NCBI GenBank assembly: GCA_007694145.1 | Contig: RECF01000041.1 | Span: forward strand, 1 to 34,836 | Origin: Acholeplasmatales bacterium | GTDB taxonomy: Bacteria; Bacillota_I; Bacilli_A; Izemoplasmatales; Izemoplasmataceae | Reading direction: 5' to 3' | Length of the DNA stretch: 34,836 nt | Part shown: positions 1 to 8,170 of the stretch, piece after piece | How the letters are laid out: the number at the start of each line of letters is the position of its first letter | Position numbering within the stretch: position 1 is the first letter of the stretch | The notes under the pieces: model-generated | The model's database searches: none | What the model was told of the DNA's origin: nothing | Seen by the model: only the letters and a program-made list of their open reading frames with translations | Program-made: the position numbers and the translations under genes

Positions 1-2
1 AA

Positions 3-281
3 GAACTGAGCGAGGCCGCCGTGACGCCCATTCGTTATGGGGGTGATGAGTTTACAGTTTTAATGCCAAACACACCCTACGATCAAGCTTTGAAAACCGC
101 TAACACGTTGATGGCACGTGGTGAAAAACATGTGATTAAGGATACGGTGGCATCACTTTCAGCGGGGGTGGCAACTCGGACAAGCCTTGATGAAACGTTG
201 CAATCGACATGGATCAGGGCCGAGCAAAACATGTACGCCATCAAAAGGACATATCATAAAAATACGGCAGCGGGTACGTAA
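3..281 (+). CDS. GGDEF-domain diguanylate cyclase, C-terminal part (cut by window edge)
   Basis: The frame is open from the window edge and encodes the end of a GGDEF domain, which makes cyclic-di-GMP from two GTP. The signature YGGDEF lies at about bases 45-62, followed by the expected LSAGVAT strand and a final AEQNMYAIKR helix (family: ADxAMYxAK). The N-terminal half, including the DxLTGxxNR region and any sensor domain, is outside the window, so membrane topology and input signal cannot be judged. A GTG at 21 is only an internal codon. The residues five and more before GGDEF read ELSEAAVTP, which does not show the RxxD inhibitory site. The stop codon sits in the loop of the terminator that follows. 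Confidence 0.9.
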   Translation, partial: ELSEAAVTPIRYGGDEFTVLMPNTPYDQALKTANTLMARGEKHVIKDTVASLSAGVATRTSLDETLQSTWIRAEQNMYAIKRTYHKNTAAGT

Positions 282-296
282 CCGCTGCCGTATTTT
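261..296. terminator. Bidirectional terminator between convergent genes
   Basis: A 13-bp perfect stem (261-273 with 282-294) with a short loop is followed by T residues on the plus strand and by five T residues on the minus strand (257-263 read in reverse). It can stop both the GGDEF gene and the convergent permease gene that ends at 303. Confidence 0.9.
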
Positions 297-302
297 TCGT
301 TT

Positions 303-1244
303 TTATCTTTTCGAACCCATTTTGATGCGTGGATCCATGACGGCATAGACCAAATCCACCATCAGCACCATCACCAACCCGAAGATGATGTAGAAAACAC
401 AGACCATGACGGCAAGACGCACGTCGATGTTGATGAAGTGAAAGTCCATCATGGGCGAAAACAAGGCATCGGCGAGCAACTTGGATACACCAGGAATATT
501 GTTGATGCGCTCAACAAGAAACGAACCGGTTAATACGAAACCAAACGTTGGGGCGATTTCTGGCATAATCGGGACAAGGCAATCCTTGATGAGATGCCGA
601 TAGATAATTTGGCTGTTGGTGAGCCCCTTGGTTTTCAAGAGTAAAATGTAGTCGGATTCAAGCGCTTCAATGACCTCGCCACGCATCAAGGCGATGAACT
701 TAGCCATCGGCATCAACATGAGCGCGGCGACGGGGATGACGTAGGACTTCCAGCGCATGATGACACCCGCTTCACTTGAGGGTGGAATCGGGGGCAAGAG
801 GTTCCAGCGGTAGCCGAGGAAAATCATGAAGAGAAACACCCATATGTAGTTGGGAATGGAACCAAACACCAGAGATGGGATGGTAATCACCTTGTCGATC
901 AAAGTATTACGTTTGACCGCAGCGAGTGTTCCCAAAAGAATGCCCAACACCATATAGACCACGAAAGCGATGAGGTTAATGCGCAAAGTGTGGGGTGCTT
1001 TTTGAACCAACAAGTCCCAGACGCCTGTCTGCGACCCGCGCGCATTACCCCAGTCCCAAGCAGTTATGATGCCGCGCCAATAGAAAAGGTATTCTGCATG
1101 AAGCATGCGCATGTAGTCCCAAAAGGGGACTTTGATCGACCAGGCACGCCATTGAGCGATGCTGGTACTAAAGTATAGCAAAGTGATAATCAGGTATAAA
1201 ATGACAAACAGCCAGACCGTTCTTAACAGAATGTATTTGACCAC
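303..1244 (-). CDS. OppB/DppB-family ABC transporter permease, solitary copy
   Basis: This is an inner-membrane permease of the peptide/nickel (OppB/DppB) class, 313 residues and close to the usual ~306. It has an N-terminal membrane segment, an extracytoplasmic part with the typical GDWG-like DWGNA, then five membrane segments. The ATPase-contact EAA region is seen as RGEVIEALESDYILLLKTKG, and the C-terminus ends in DPRIKMG as OppB proteins do. The start is GTG at 1244 behind AAGGTGG. No OppC, ATPase or binding protein lies beside it: it is a single-gene unit between terminators. A second solitary homologue lies at 13290-14237. Substrate is unknown; partners are presumably encoded elsewhere. 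Confidence 0.88.
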   Translation of the reverse strand: MVKYILLRTVWLFVILYLIITLLYFSTSIAQWRAWSIKVPFWDYMRMLHAEYLFYWRGIITAWDWGNARGSQTGVWDLLVQKAPHTLRINLIAFVVYMVLGILLGTLAAVKRNTLIDKVITIPSLVFGSIPNYIWVFLFMIFLGYRWNLLPPIPPSSEAGVIMRWKSYVIPVAALMLMPMAKFIALMRGEVIEALESDYILLLKTKGLTNSQIIYRHLIKDCLVPIMPEIAPTFGFVLTGSFLVERINNIPGVSKLLADALFSPMMDFHFINIDVRLAVMVCVFYIIFGLVMVLMVDLVYAVMDPRIKMGSKR

Positions 1245-1320
1245 GTTTCCACCTTCTTCCTCGCATCAGTTTTAAGTCCACACGGGTTAATAACATTCGT
1301 CTTTTTGGTATTTAAAATCA

Positions 1321-1326
1321 ATTATA
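1321..1326 (-). promoter_or_regulatory. Possible -10 element for the solitary permease gene
   Basis: A perfect TATAAT on the minus strand lies 77 bases upstream of the GTG start at 1244. No good -35 is seen at 16-18 bp, so this is only a candidate. Confidence 0.35.
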
Positions 1327-1403
1327 ACATGGCAGGGGGGTAAAAAGCGGGAAACAACTAAGTTGCATAAAAACCAGTGTGATGCGCATGAATGGCTTCA
1401 TTT

Positions 1404-1444
1404 AAAGCAAAAAGACCCGAGTATTTGGATATACTTGGGTCTTT
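1404..1444 (-). terminator. Terminator of the 7TM diguanylate cyclase gene
   Basis: Stem 1411-1424 with 1431-1444 (14 bp, one G-T pair) is followed on the minus strand by a T-rich run. It lies about 45 bases after the stop of the gene ending at 1489. Confidence 0.8.
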
Positions 1445-1488
1445 CAAACGGTGTGAGCATCCGGGGAACGTTGATAGGATTGGATAAC

Positions 1489-3126
1489 TTAAGACGTCTT
1501 CTTACCCCGTTGTTTGTCAAGATACATGGCTAAATCGGAACGTTTTAAAATATCACTCGGCTTTTCATCCGCGCCTACTTCATGCCTAGCCATACCGATG
1601 GAAGCACGAAACGGATACGGTGTGGCGGTATCTTGTTCTAAAAAACGCTCGATGATTTGTTGTTTGATGGTTTCAAGTTGCGCTGTGTCAAAATGATGGC
1701 TTAAACAAGCAAATTCGTCACCACCGATACGATAGCATTCACCATAAGGGGACAAGACGTCGTCAAGAATGGTGTAAGCTTGCTTGATGGCGGCATCACC
1801 CTCTAAGTGGCCGTAATGGTCGTTGATGTATTTCAAGTCGTCAAGATCGAAGTAAAGCAAACTAAGCGCGTGTTTTGGTGCATGTTGACCGAACAAAGCC
1901 TCAAAGTCACGTTCAAAAGCGTGGCGGTTCTTCGCGCCTGTCAAGGGGTCTTGATAGGCCAAAACCTCGTAAAACTCGTTGCGGAAACTGATCTTGTAAC
2001 GTTGAATCACAAAAAGAATGTAATTGACAAAGATGAAAAGCATCAAAAACCCAAGACCGAGCGCCGCAAACGTTGACGTAGTCCAAAAATCTCTTGAAGC
2101 GAAGCCGACGACCTCTAGCAAGATAAAGATGCCTAAAACGGCCATGACAACGAGTATTTTGACCATGCGCTTAGCGGGGTTGTTTTTGACCTCTAGTCCT
2201 AACAAGACAATCGCAATGATGAATGTCACAACCAAAAGCGCAATGGAAACAGGCACAGTCTCAAAAAAGTCATACGATCCAGCAAGATGCAAAGCATAGA
2301 CGATTGAGGTGTTGATGCCATGCAATACAGCAAGACCCAGCAAAAGCCCACGCCACTTCGGCAACACATCATAGGCAAAGAAAATAAGCGGCGGAATGGC
2401 TACCACGGCAATGCTTATGTAAGAAATCGCACCAAGGAGAAACGTGTTACCGGTAAAAAACTGTAGAAGCCGGGACTCACCTAACAACCAAAAACTGAAA
2501 AAGATGGCGAATAGCCCCAAATAGGCATGGGTACTCTTGGTTTTCGGCAAGATGAATAGACTCACAATCATGATGGCAACACCAAACAGCAATGTAATCA
2601 AGCCAACACTCAACCGCAAACCGTATTGGGTGAAAAGATGCCTGTACAAAGCAGCCGATGTCCCATACTGAACGCTGTTGATATTGACGCTCATCGCGGG
2701 ATAAGGTGACGAAAAGACCAGCTCAAGCACCGCACCATCCGACCCTTCGGGGATCTCGACGATATGCCAAAGACTAGCATAAGCCGGCTGGTCTTCAAAA
2801 TCGACGATGTAAAGGGTTATACCATCAAGACGCACTTCTATGTTGGATAATGAGGATCGCAGCAACACCTTTTGACTTGTTGCGAATGTATCGGGTAATG
2901 TCTTTTGTAATGTGACCGGTGTCATGACCTGAGCATCGATACGATTGGGTAAGGAGAGCATCGTCGTACCCGTCTCACTGACTACGGTCCAGCCGTCATT
3001 AAGGGTATTGGCCCGCTCAAGGTCAAGCGGAACGGAATCGCTCATGAAAACAAAGGTCGGCACAAGAAAAAGCACAAGAAAAAGGCCGATCAAGCCATAA
3101 GGCAAATACCAACGCAACCTAAGCAT
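1489..3126 (-). CDS. Membrane diguanylate cyclase with extracytoplasmic sensor domain, 7TM region and GGDEF
   Basis: Makes cyclic-di-GMP in response to an unknown outside signal. The 545-residue product has an N-terminal membrane segment (about 9-27), an extracytoplasmic beta-rich domain (about 30-165) resembling the DISM-type sensors, about seven membrane segments (170-375) and a C-terminal GGDEF domain (390-545). The GGDEF domain has DPLTGAKNR, the metal-binding FDLDDLKYIND, and an intact RIGGDEF at 466-472, so activity is expected. The RxxD inhibitory I-site is absent (SPYG in its place), suggesting no product inhibition. Start choice: AAGGAGGG abuts an ATG at 3132 but is 6-7 bases from the ATG at 3126, so 3126 is used. 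It is divergent from the GGDEF/HD-GYP gene. Confidence 0.9.
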   Translation of the reverse strand: MLRLRWYLPYGLIGLFLVLFLVPTFVFMSDSVPLDLERANTLNDGWTVVSETGTTMLSLPNRIDAQVMTPVTLQKTLPDTFATSQKVLLRSSLSNIEVRLDGITLYIVDFEDQPAYASLWHIVEIPEGSDGAVLELVFSSPYPAMSVNINSVQYGTSAALYRHLFTQYGLRLSVGLITLLFGVAIMIVSLFILPKTKSTHAYLGLFAIFFSFWLLGESRLLQFFTGNTFLLGAISYISIAVVAIPPLIFFAYDVLPKWRGLLLGLAVLHGINTSIVYALHLAGSYDFFETVPVSIALLVVTFIIAIVLLGLEVKNNPAKRMVKILVVMAVLGIFILLEVVGFASRDFWTTSTFAALGLGFLMLFIFVNYILFVIQRYKISFRNEFYEVLAYQDPLTGAKNRHAFERDFEALFGQHAPKHALSLLYFDLDDLKYINDHYGHLEGDAAIKQAYTILDDVLSPYGECYRIGGDEFACLSHHFDTAQLETIKQQIIERFLEQDTATPYPFRASIGMARHEVGADEKPSDILKRSDLAMYLDKQRGKKTS

Positions 3127-3163
3127 GAACATCCCTCCTTTGACTATCGTTATGGTTTTTCAA

Positions 3164-3192
3164 ATTATACTGCATTGAGGGCTGTTTTACAA
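3164..3192 (-). promoter_or_regulatory. Promoter of the 7TM diguanylate cyclase gene
   Basis: On the minus strand, TTGTAA (3187-3192) and TATAAT (3164-3169) are separated by 17 bp, about 40 bases upstream of the start at 3126. Confidence 0.7.
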
Positions 3193-3262
3193 GTAAGTTA
3201 ACTTATGACTAAATCACGAAGGAACATAAATACGCCATGATGTTTATGCGAAGTTAAAAAAA

Positions 3263-3271
3263 TGCTATACT
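3263..3271 (+). promoter_or_regulatory. Extended -10 promoter of the GGDEF/HD-GYP gene
   Basis: TGCTATACT is an extended -10 element 38 bases upstream of the ATG at 3309; the -35 region is weak. Confidence 0.5.
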
Positions 3272-3308
3272 ATGTATGTGAACCACAGAAGCAAAGGGGT
3301 GAGATGCC

Positions 3309-4556
3309 ATGGTTGCAAATACCAGTGCAGTGAAAGTTGCCGGGATTTACTTTTTGTTCAGCATGATATGGATCATTGTGACCGATTATCTTTTAATGGT
3401 ATGGATTGACGACATAGGGGACTTCCATCTTTACAGCAGCGGCAAAGGACTTATCTTTATCGCGGTATCGGCGAGCTTGATTTATTTTTTAATTCGGCAT
3501 GAGCTGCTCAAGTTGCATGCAGCACGTGAAAACATCACCTTGCTTGAAACCCACGACCCACTCACCGGTCTTTTTAACCGCAGCCAGTATGAACAGTCTT
3601 TGAAGGCGCTTGATAAGCGACAAGTGCCTTATGGTCTTATCTTGTTTGATATCAACGGTTTGCGGCTAATCAATGAACTATACGATTACGACACAGGCAA
3701 CGCCTTGCTGCGCGATGTAGCCGGTCGCATCGCAAACGCGATCCCAGCATCTGCCTTTTTAGCCCGTTCAGGCGGCGATGCTTTCGCCGTACTGCTAGAA
3801 GATGTCGATGCTGACGAAGTGAAACAGCTTGCCGAAACGCTGCAGGCATCGTTTAATCAGATACAACTGGGTAAGTTGCAAAGCACCATGGCGCTTGGTT
3901 ATGCCTTCAATGCTACGCAAAAACCCTCTCGCGATGTCGTGGCCGAAGCGGAAAAAGCACTGAGCCAAAGCAAACTTGCCGACAGCACCTCATCATCAAA
4001 TGCTGTCATCAACTCAATCAAGACGGCTCTTTATGAGCGTAGCGATGAAACAGAACAACATGCGCAACGCATGCAACGGCTCGCGCGCGCTTTCGGGCAA
4101 AGGCTCGATTTGCCCTATACGGCTTTGAATGACCTTGAAATGCTGACCATGTTGCACGATATCGGTAAAATTGGTATCGATGATGCCGTGCTCAAGAAAC
4201 CCGGTCGTTTAACTGATGCTGAGTATGAAATGATGAAACAGCATACGACCATCGGCTACAAAATGGCCACCACCATCCAAGAAATCGAGCACATTGCTTA
4301 TTTCATTTTGACGCATCACGAGTGGTATGATGGTCGAGGCTATCCTAAAGGTTTGAAGGGTGAAGCGATTCCTTTACTTTCGAGGGTCCTCGCCATCATC
4401 GACGCCTACGATGTAATGACGCATGACCGCGTCTACAAAAAAGCCGTCACAAAGCTTGAAGCCATCGCCGAACTGCGACGTTGTCAGGGAACGCAGTTTG
4501 ATCCAGCCCTCATTGATACGTTCATCGACATGATTAGCAACCAGACCTATGACTGA
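3309..4556 (+). CDS. Membrane GGDEF/HD-GYP hybrid, probable cyclic-di-GMP phosphodiesterase
   Basis: Predicted to hydrolyse cyclic-di-GMP. The 415-residue product has a two-helix membrane anchor (about 8-30 and 46-64) of the kind found before many sensor kinases and cyclases, a GGDEF-like domain (80-225) and an HD-GYP domain (235-410). The GGDEF motif is degenerate: GGDAF at 155-159, with the key Glu replaced by Ala, so synthesis is unlikely, although GTP binding could remain regulatory. The HD-GYP domain looks complete: HDIGK at 283-287, a His at 312, HHEWYDGRGYP at 336-346, and IIDAYD after it. ATG 3309 follows AAAGGGGTGAG. It is divergent from the cyclase at 1489-3126, an arrangement suiting balanced signal turnover. 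Confidence 0.93.
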   Translation: MVANTSAVKVAGIYFLFSMIWIIVTDYLLMVWIDDIGDFHLYSSGKGLIFIAVSASLIYFLIRHELLKLHAARENITLLETHDPLTGLFNRSQYEQSLKALDKRQVPYGLILFDINGLRLINELYDYDTGNALLRDVAGRIANAIPASAFLARSGGDAFAVLLEDVDADEVKQLAETLQASFNQIQLGKLQSTMALGYAFNATQKPSRDVVAEAEKALSQSKLADSTSSSNAVINSIKTALYERSDETEQHAQRMQRLARAFGQRLDLPYTALNDLEMLTMLHDIGKIGIDDAVLKKPGRLTDAEYEMMKQHTTIGYKMATTIQEIEHIAYFILTHHEWYDGRGYPKGLKGEAIPLLSRVLAIIDAYDVMTHDRVYKKAVTKLEAIAELRRCQGTQFDPALIDTFIDMISNQTYD

Positions 4557-4569
4557 CCCACACAAAAAG

Positions 4570-4612
4570 ACATCCCCGTACCGGTCAGTCTTCCGGAAGC
4601 GGGGATGTTTTG
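4570..4612 (+). terminator. Terminator after the GGDEF/HD-GYP gene
   Basis: Stem 4570-4578 with 4600-4608, with an inner CCGG pairing, followed by only four T residues. It is a plausible but modest terminator 13 bases after the stop. Confidence 0.6.
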
Positions 4613-4645
4613 ATGTCGCCAGTCACGCCCTATCAAAAGTGGTGA

Positions 4646-4930
4646 CTAATATTTGTAGTCTTCAGGATCGATGGCAAACTCATCAGCCAAGGTATCCTTT
4701 TCCATGGCTTTGGTGGTCGTATCGGTGCGTGTTGTCCGTTCGATGTTTTCTAGCTTGCGCGCTTTGCGCTGGTTACTTTCCTGGCGCGAAAAATATGAGA
4801 TAACTGGAAACAGCAACACGACGCCAATCCACAGGGGTAATCCGCCTGACCCTAAAACGAATACGTCGTCGAAGATGTCGAGCAAGATAATGACAAGGAA
4901 AATGATTGGAAAGAGATAACGTCTGTTCAT
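4646..4930 (-). CDS. Small membrane protein of unknown function
   Basis: Family not recognised. The 94-residue product starts MNRRYLFPIIF and has two hydrophobic segments (about 5-19 and 30-45) separated by an acidic turn, then a charged tail rich in Arg, Thr and Glu ending in EDYKY, probably cytoplasmic. ATG 4930 is 6 bases from GGAGGTG; an in-frame GTG nine bases earlier lies inside that ribosome binding site and is not used. It is convergent with the HD-GYP gene and transcribed alone. Coding potential is supported by the good ribosome binding site and the membrane-protein composition. Confidence 0.65.
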   Translation of the reverse strand: MNRRYLFPIIFLVIILLDIFDDVFVLGSGGLPLWIGVVLLFPVISYFSRQESNQRKARKLENIERTTRTDTTTKAMEKDTLADEFAIDPEDYKY

Positions 4931-5126
4931 GGGAAACACCTCCAGGATGCAGTACCTAGTCCATTATAACGCAGCTTCACTGGACATGCAAGCTTTTGAG
5001 CAAGGGATGAGAAGGTGTGCGTTCTTTGAGGAGAACATGTTAAAATAGCTTGAAAAATCAATGTTTTTAGGCTAACCTATACCCATTACGCCACGTGCAG
5101 TGGCAAGATGAAGATGAGGAATGATC

Positions 5127-6377
5127 ATGCTTAAACTAAATCATACCGGCACGCGATCCGAACCCGCATACACAAACAAGAACCGTCCGAGTAAAGGCTT
5201 CTGGCTGATGACCCTTTATCTTTGGCTCCGCTCATTTCCCCATCTTTTTTGGCGTCGTCATCACTTGCAAAAAGTAAACATGAAAGACATTGAGAAACCT
5301 TACTTACTCTTGTCTTCACACGGATGTGTTCTTGATTTCAAGGTGCTTGTAAAAACCTTTTTTCCGAGGACGCCCGGCAATGTCGTCGCGCTTGATGCGG
5401 CCGTTAAACGACAAAAACCCGTTGCTTGGACCGGTTCGTTTCTAACAAGGAAGTTCAGCAATGATCCGACGATTGTCAGAAACATGTTGTACGTTCTTCG
5501 TAAACAGAAACGGTCCGTATCGCTGTTTGTTGAAGCCCGTTATACTTTGGATGGCCGAAATCAAGTCATTCCCGACAGTCTCGGAAAACTGGCAAAACTG
5601 ATGGGTGTTCCGGTAGTGGTGTTGCTCAATCCAGGTCATCATCTTGTGAAGCCGTACTGGCACCCCTATCGACGCAAACTTCGCACCCATTCGGTCTTAA
5701 CACAAATCTTAACGCGCGAAGCGGTGGAAACGATGCCTGTCGAAGCCATCAATGCCGCCATTCACGATGCGTTCGTATATGATGACTACGCTTGGCAAAA
5801 AGAGACCGGCACGCTGATTCGAGACAAACAACGCGCCGTCGGACTTGAAAACATTCTCTACCGCTGTCTTGACTGCGGCATAGAACACCATATGACAACA
5901 ACGATGGATCAACTGATTTGCACTGCCTGTGGATCGACGCATACATTACATGAAACAGGCGACTTGATTGCGCAAACGACACCGCAGACACGAACCGTAC
6001 CAGCATGGTATGATGCACAAAAAGCAGCCATTGAAACGGAAATCAAAAATGATGCATACGGTGTTGAAGCCGATGTTGACCTTTACATGCTCCCCAACAT
6101 CAAAGGGTTCATCTCTCTGGGTAAAGCCCGGTTTAAGCATGATGCGAAGGGGCTTGTTTTCACATACAACCATGATGGTGAAGAACGGACTGTTAAGCGT
6201 GAACATGCAAAGCAAATGGCGATACATGTCGCATTCAAGCATCATCACGGTCAAGACTTTATCGGTTACACGGTTGATGGTATGACCTATTTTCTTGGTT
6301 TCAACGACGCGGATGTTTCTGTCACGAAAATCTCACTCGCTGTTGAACTGTTTCATCGTTTCGCGAAAAAACGATAA
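5127..6377 (+). CDS. PlsC-like acyltransferase with internal zinc ribbon
   Basis: Resembles lysophospholipid/glycerophosphate acyltransferases, which move an acyl chain onto a lipid acceptor at the membrane. The catalytic HX4D motif is HGCVLD at residues 65-70, the second block is VEARYTLDGR near 135-144 (in place of the usual FPEG), and a hydrophobic PVVVLLNPG strand follows. Unusually, a zinc ribbon with CLDC (247-250) and CTAC (265-268) follows the acyltransferase core, and then a further ~130 residues of unknown fold. The protein is 416 residues, far longer than plain PlsC (~240). ATG 5127 is 7 bases from GATGAGGA; the ATG at 5121 is too close. It is followed after 53 bases by the aminotransferase gene and may be co-transcribed with it. 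Confidence 0.75.
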   Translation: MLKLNHTGTRSEPAYTNKNRPSKGFWLMTLYLWLRSFPHLFWRRHHLQKVNMKDIEKPYLLLSSHGCVLDFKVLVKTFFPRTPGNVVALDAAVKRQKPVAWTGSFLTRKFSNDPTIVRNMLYVLRKQKRSVSLFVEARYTLDGRNQVIPDSLGKLAKLMGVPVVVLLNPGHHLVKPYWHPYRRKLRTHSVLTQILTREAVETMPVEAINAAIHDAFVYDDYAWQKETGTLIRDKQRAVGLENILYRCLDCGIEHHMTTTMDQLICTACGSTHTLHETGDLIAQTTPQTRTVPAWYDAQKAAIETEIKNDAYGVEADVDLYMLPNIKGFISLGKARFKHDAKGLVFTYNHDGEERTVKREHAKQMAIHVAFKHHHGQDFIGYTVDGMTYFLGFNDADVSVTKISLAVELFHRFAKKR

Positions 6378-6430
6378 CGAAGCTTCTCACACCCCGTCTA
6401 GGTCATGTTGAAACAGAAGGGATGAACGAC

Positions 6431-7594
6431 ATGTTTGAAACATTGGATCGTCGCAACACCCGTTCAGCGAAGTGGCAAATGGCCATCGAAACCGTCGGCC
6501 ATGACCAGGTCCTAGCTTTTTCGGTAGCGGATTCTGATTATGAGACTGCCCCGTGTGTCAAAGCAGCCCTTAAAAAACGACTTGACCATGGCGCTTACGG
6601 TTACACCTTGGCTGATGACACCTACAAAACCGCCGTACTAACTTGGTTTGAGCGTCGGTATGGCTGGACGACAGTCAAAGAAAACGTTTTGGTGACTTCA
6701 AAGGTGTTGACAGCGCTGTCGATTGTCATTGAAAGTTTGACCGATGATAAGGATGCCGTCGTAATCCAGACACCGGTATACCATGTGTTCTATCCCTTGG
6801 TCAAGCAACAGCGTCGCAAGTTGGTTGAAAACCCCCTACTAGAAAATGATGGCCGATATCGTATCGATTTCAAGCAATTAGAAGCGTGTTTTGCAGCGGG
6901 CGTAAAGATGCTGGTTTTTTGTAGCCCGCACAATCCTGTTGGTCGGGTCTGGCGTGAAGATGAACTTCTCCAACTCATCCATCTTTGCAAGCATTATGGT
7001 GTCTGGCTCGTCAGTGACGAAATTCACGCGGATTTGATACTGCCACCGCACCGTTTTTTGTCCGTTGGACAGTATCAAGCACTGTATGATCGGCTGATTG
7101 TTGTGCAATCGGCCGGCAAGACATTCAACCTTGCCGGCTTGCAAACTGCCAACCTCATCGTCTTTGACAAGACAGCGCGCACACGCATAAAGCAACGACT
7201 TGCGCGTTACTTTCTTCAAGGTTCGAACCTCTTTGGCATTGAAGCTGTCATCGCTGCATACACCGCGGGTGATGTCTGGGTCGATGCGCAGAACCGTCAT
7301 GTGGATGCTCAGGCAAAAAAACTTGAAACATGGCTGGATAAGTATTACCCGACCGTGAAAATGACACCGCTAGAGGGCACATACCTCGCTTGGTTGAATG
7401 TCAGTGCCTTAGATCAGGATGGTACGCAGTTTGAGCAGGCCTGTCACGACGCTGGGGTGGTGGTGTCTGCAGGCAAACCATTTAGTCAACATTATACGAA
7501 CTGGATGCGCCTTAATCTCGCGTGTTCATCAGAACAACTCGATGAAGGGTTGAAACGTCTTGGGCAAGCTTTTAATGAATTGATGAAACTCTGA
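6431..7594 (+). CDS. MalY/PatB-family PLP enzyme (aminotransferase or C-S lyase)
   Basis: A fold-type I PLP enzyme of the MalY/PatB group, whose studied members cleave cystathionine or cysteine conjugates (beta C-S lyase). Family hallmarks are the N-terminal LDRRNTRSAKW, the GAYGYT loop, CSPHNPVGRVW, VSDEIHADL, and the Schiff-base lysine in SAGKTFNLAGLQ (Lys230), where most relatives have SPSK. The C-terminal MRLNLAC arginine binds the substrate carboxylate. The product is 387 residues, normal for the family. ATG 6422 lies against AGAAGG, so ATG 6431 is preferred, and this also matches the usual family N-terminus. The exact substrate cannot be told from sequence. Confidence 0.9.
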   Translation: MFETLDRRNTRSAKWQMAIETVGHDQVLAFSVADSDYETAPCVKAALKKRLDHGAYGYTLADDTYKTAVLTWFERRYGWTTVKENVLVTSKVLTALSIVIESLTDDKDAVVIQTPVYHVFYPLVKQQRRKLVENPLLENDGRYRIDFKQLEACFAAGVKMLVFCSPHNPVGRVWREDELLQLIHLCKHYGVWLVSDEIHADLILPPHRFLSVGQYQALYDRLIVVQSAGKTFNLAGLQTANLIVFDKTARTRIKQRLARYFLQGSNLFGIEAVIAAYTAGDVWVDAQNRHVDAQAKKLETWLDKYYPTVKMTPLEGTYLAWLNVSALDQDGTQFEQACHDAGVVVSAGKPFSQHYTNWMRLNLACSSEQLDEGLKRLGQAFNELMKL

Positions 7595-7596
7595 AG

Positions 7597-7629
7597 AAAA
7601 AATCCCCGTCAGTCATTGGGGATTTTTTT
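7597..7629. terminator. Bidirectional terminator between convergent genes
   Basis: Stem 7597-7606 with 7618-7627 (AT-flanked CCCC/GGGG), flanked by an A-run on the left and seven T residues on the right, so it works in both directions. It serves the PLP enzyme gene (+) and the acetyltransferase gene (-) ending at 7628. Confidence 0.9.
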
Positions 7630-8170
7630 ATGATTGACAGTAGGTAGAGGCGTGTTGCAAAAAATCATGCCGACTAAGCCGGTAGACAATCGCGGTGCGC
7701 ATACGACCCAGTTGATCTTGCCAACATTCTTTAAGAAGGTTAACCTTTTGAAAGTGTAGCCGTTCATAGACCTTTTGCGCCCGGGTATTTTCGATCATGG
7801 TGTCTAAGACGATTTCAGTGATATCAAACTGCGTGAACAAATAGCAAATCAACCATTTGAGTGCATCGGGACCGATACCCTGTCCTTGAGTTGAGGCCAC
7901 GCACAGCTTGATACCAATTTGCGCTTGCGCATTTTTGATGCGGTGGTGCATTTCACCGATTGGGTGACCGTCGTGTTGTTCAATTAGCCACAAAGTATCC
8001 ATCTTTGATTGGACGAGCAGGCGTTCTTTTAAGGCGACGTGATTGGTATTAAGTCCCTTTGGAAAACCGGCATGTTCCATAATTTTCCCATCTGCCCACC
8101 AGGTGGCGAGCACCGTGGCATCTTCTGGTGTTGCTGGACGAATCCGGCATGACTCAGTCGTGTACATCAT
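7628..8170 (-). CDS. GNAT-family N-acetyltransferase (RimJ/RimL-like)
   Basis: A 180-residue acetyl-CoA-dependent acetyltransferase. It begins with the CRIRPATPEDATVL strand typical of RimJ/RimL-like GNATs, carries the acetyl-CoA pyrophosphate loop QGQGIGPDAL (motif A, near residue 95-105), and has motif B ENTRAQKVYERLHFQ near 128-142. The acceptor is unknown. Its ATG overlaps the stop of the upstream exporter gene by four bases (ATGA), indicating translational coupling, so the two proteins are made together. Confidence 0.88.
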   Translation of the reverse strand: MMYTTESCRIRPATPEDATVLATWWADGKIMEHAGFPKGLNTNHVALKERLLVQSKMDTLWLIEQHDGHPIGEMHHRIKNAQAQIGIKLCVASTQGQGIGPDALKWLICYLFTQFDITEIVLDTMIENTRAQKVYERLHFQKVNLLKECWQDQLGRMRTAIVYRLSRHDFLQHASTYCQS

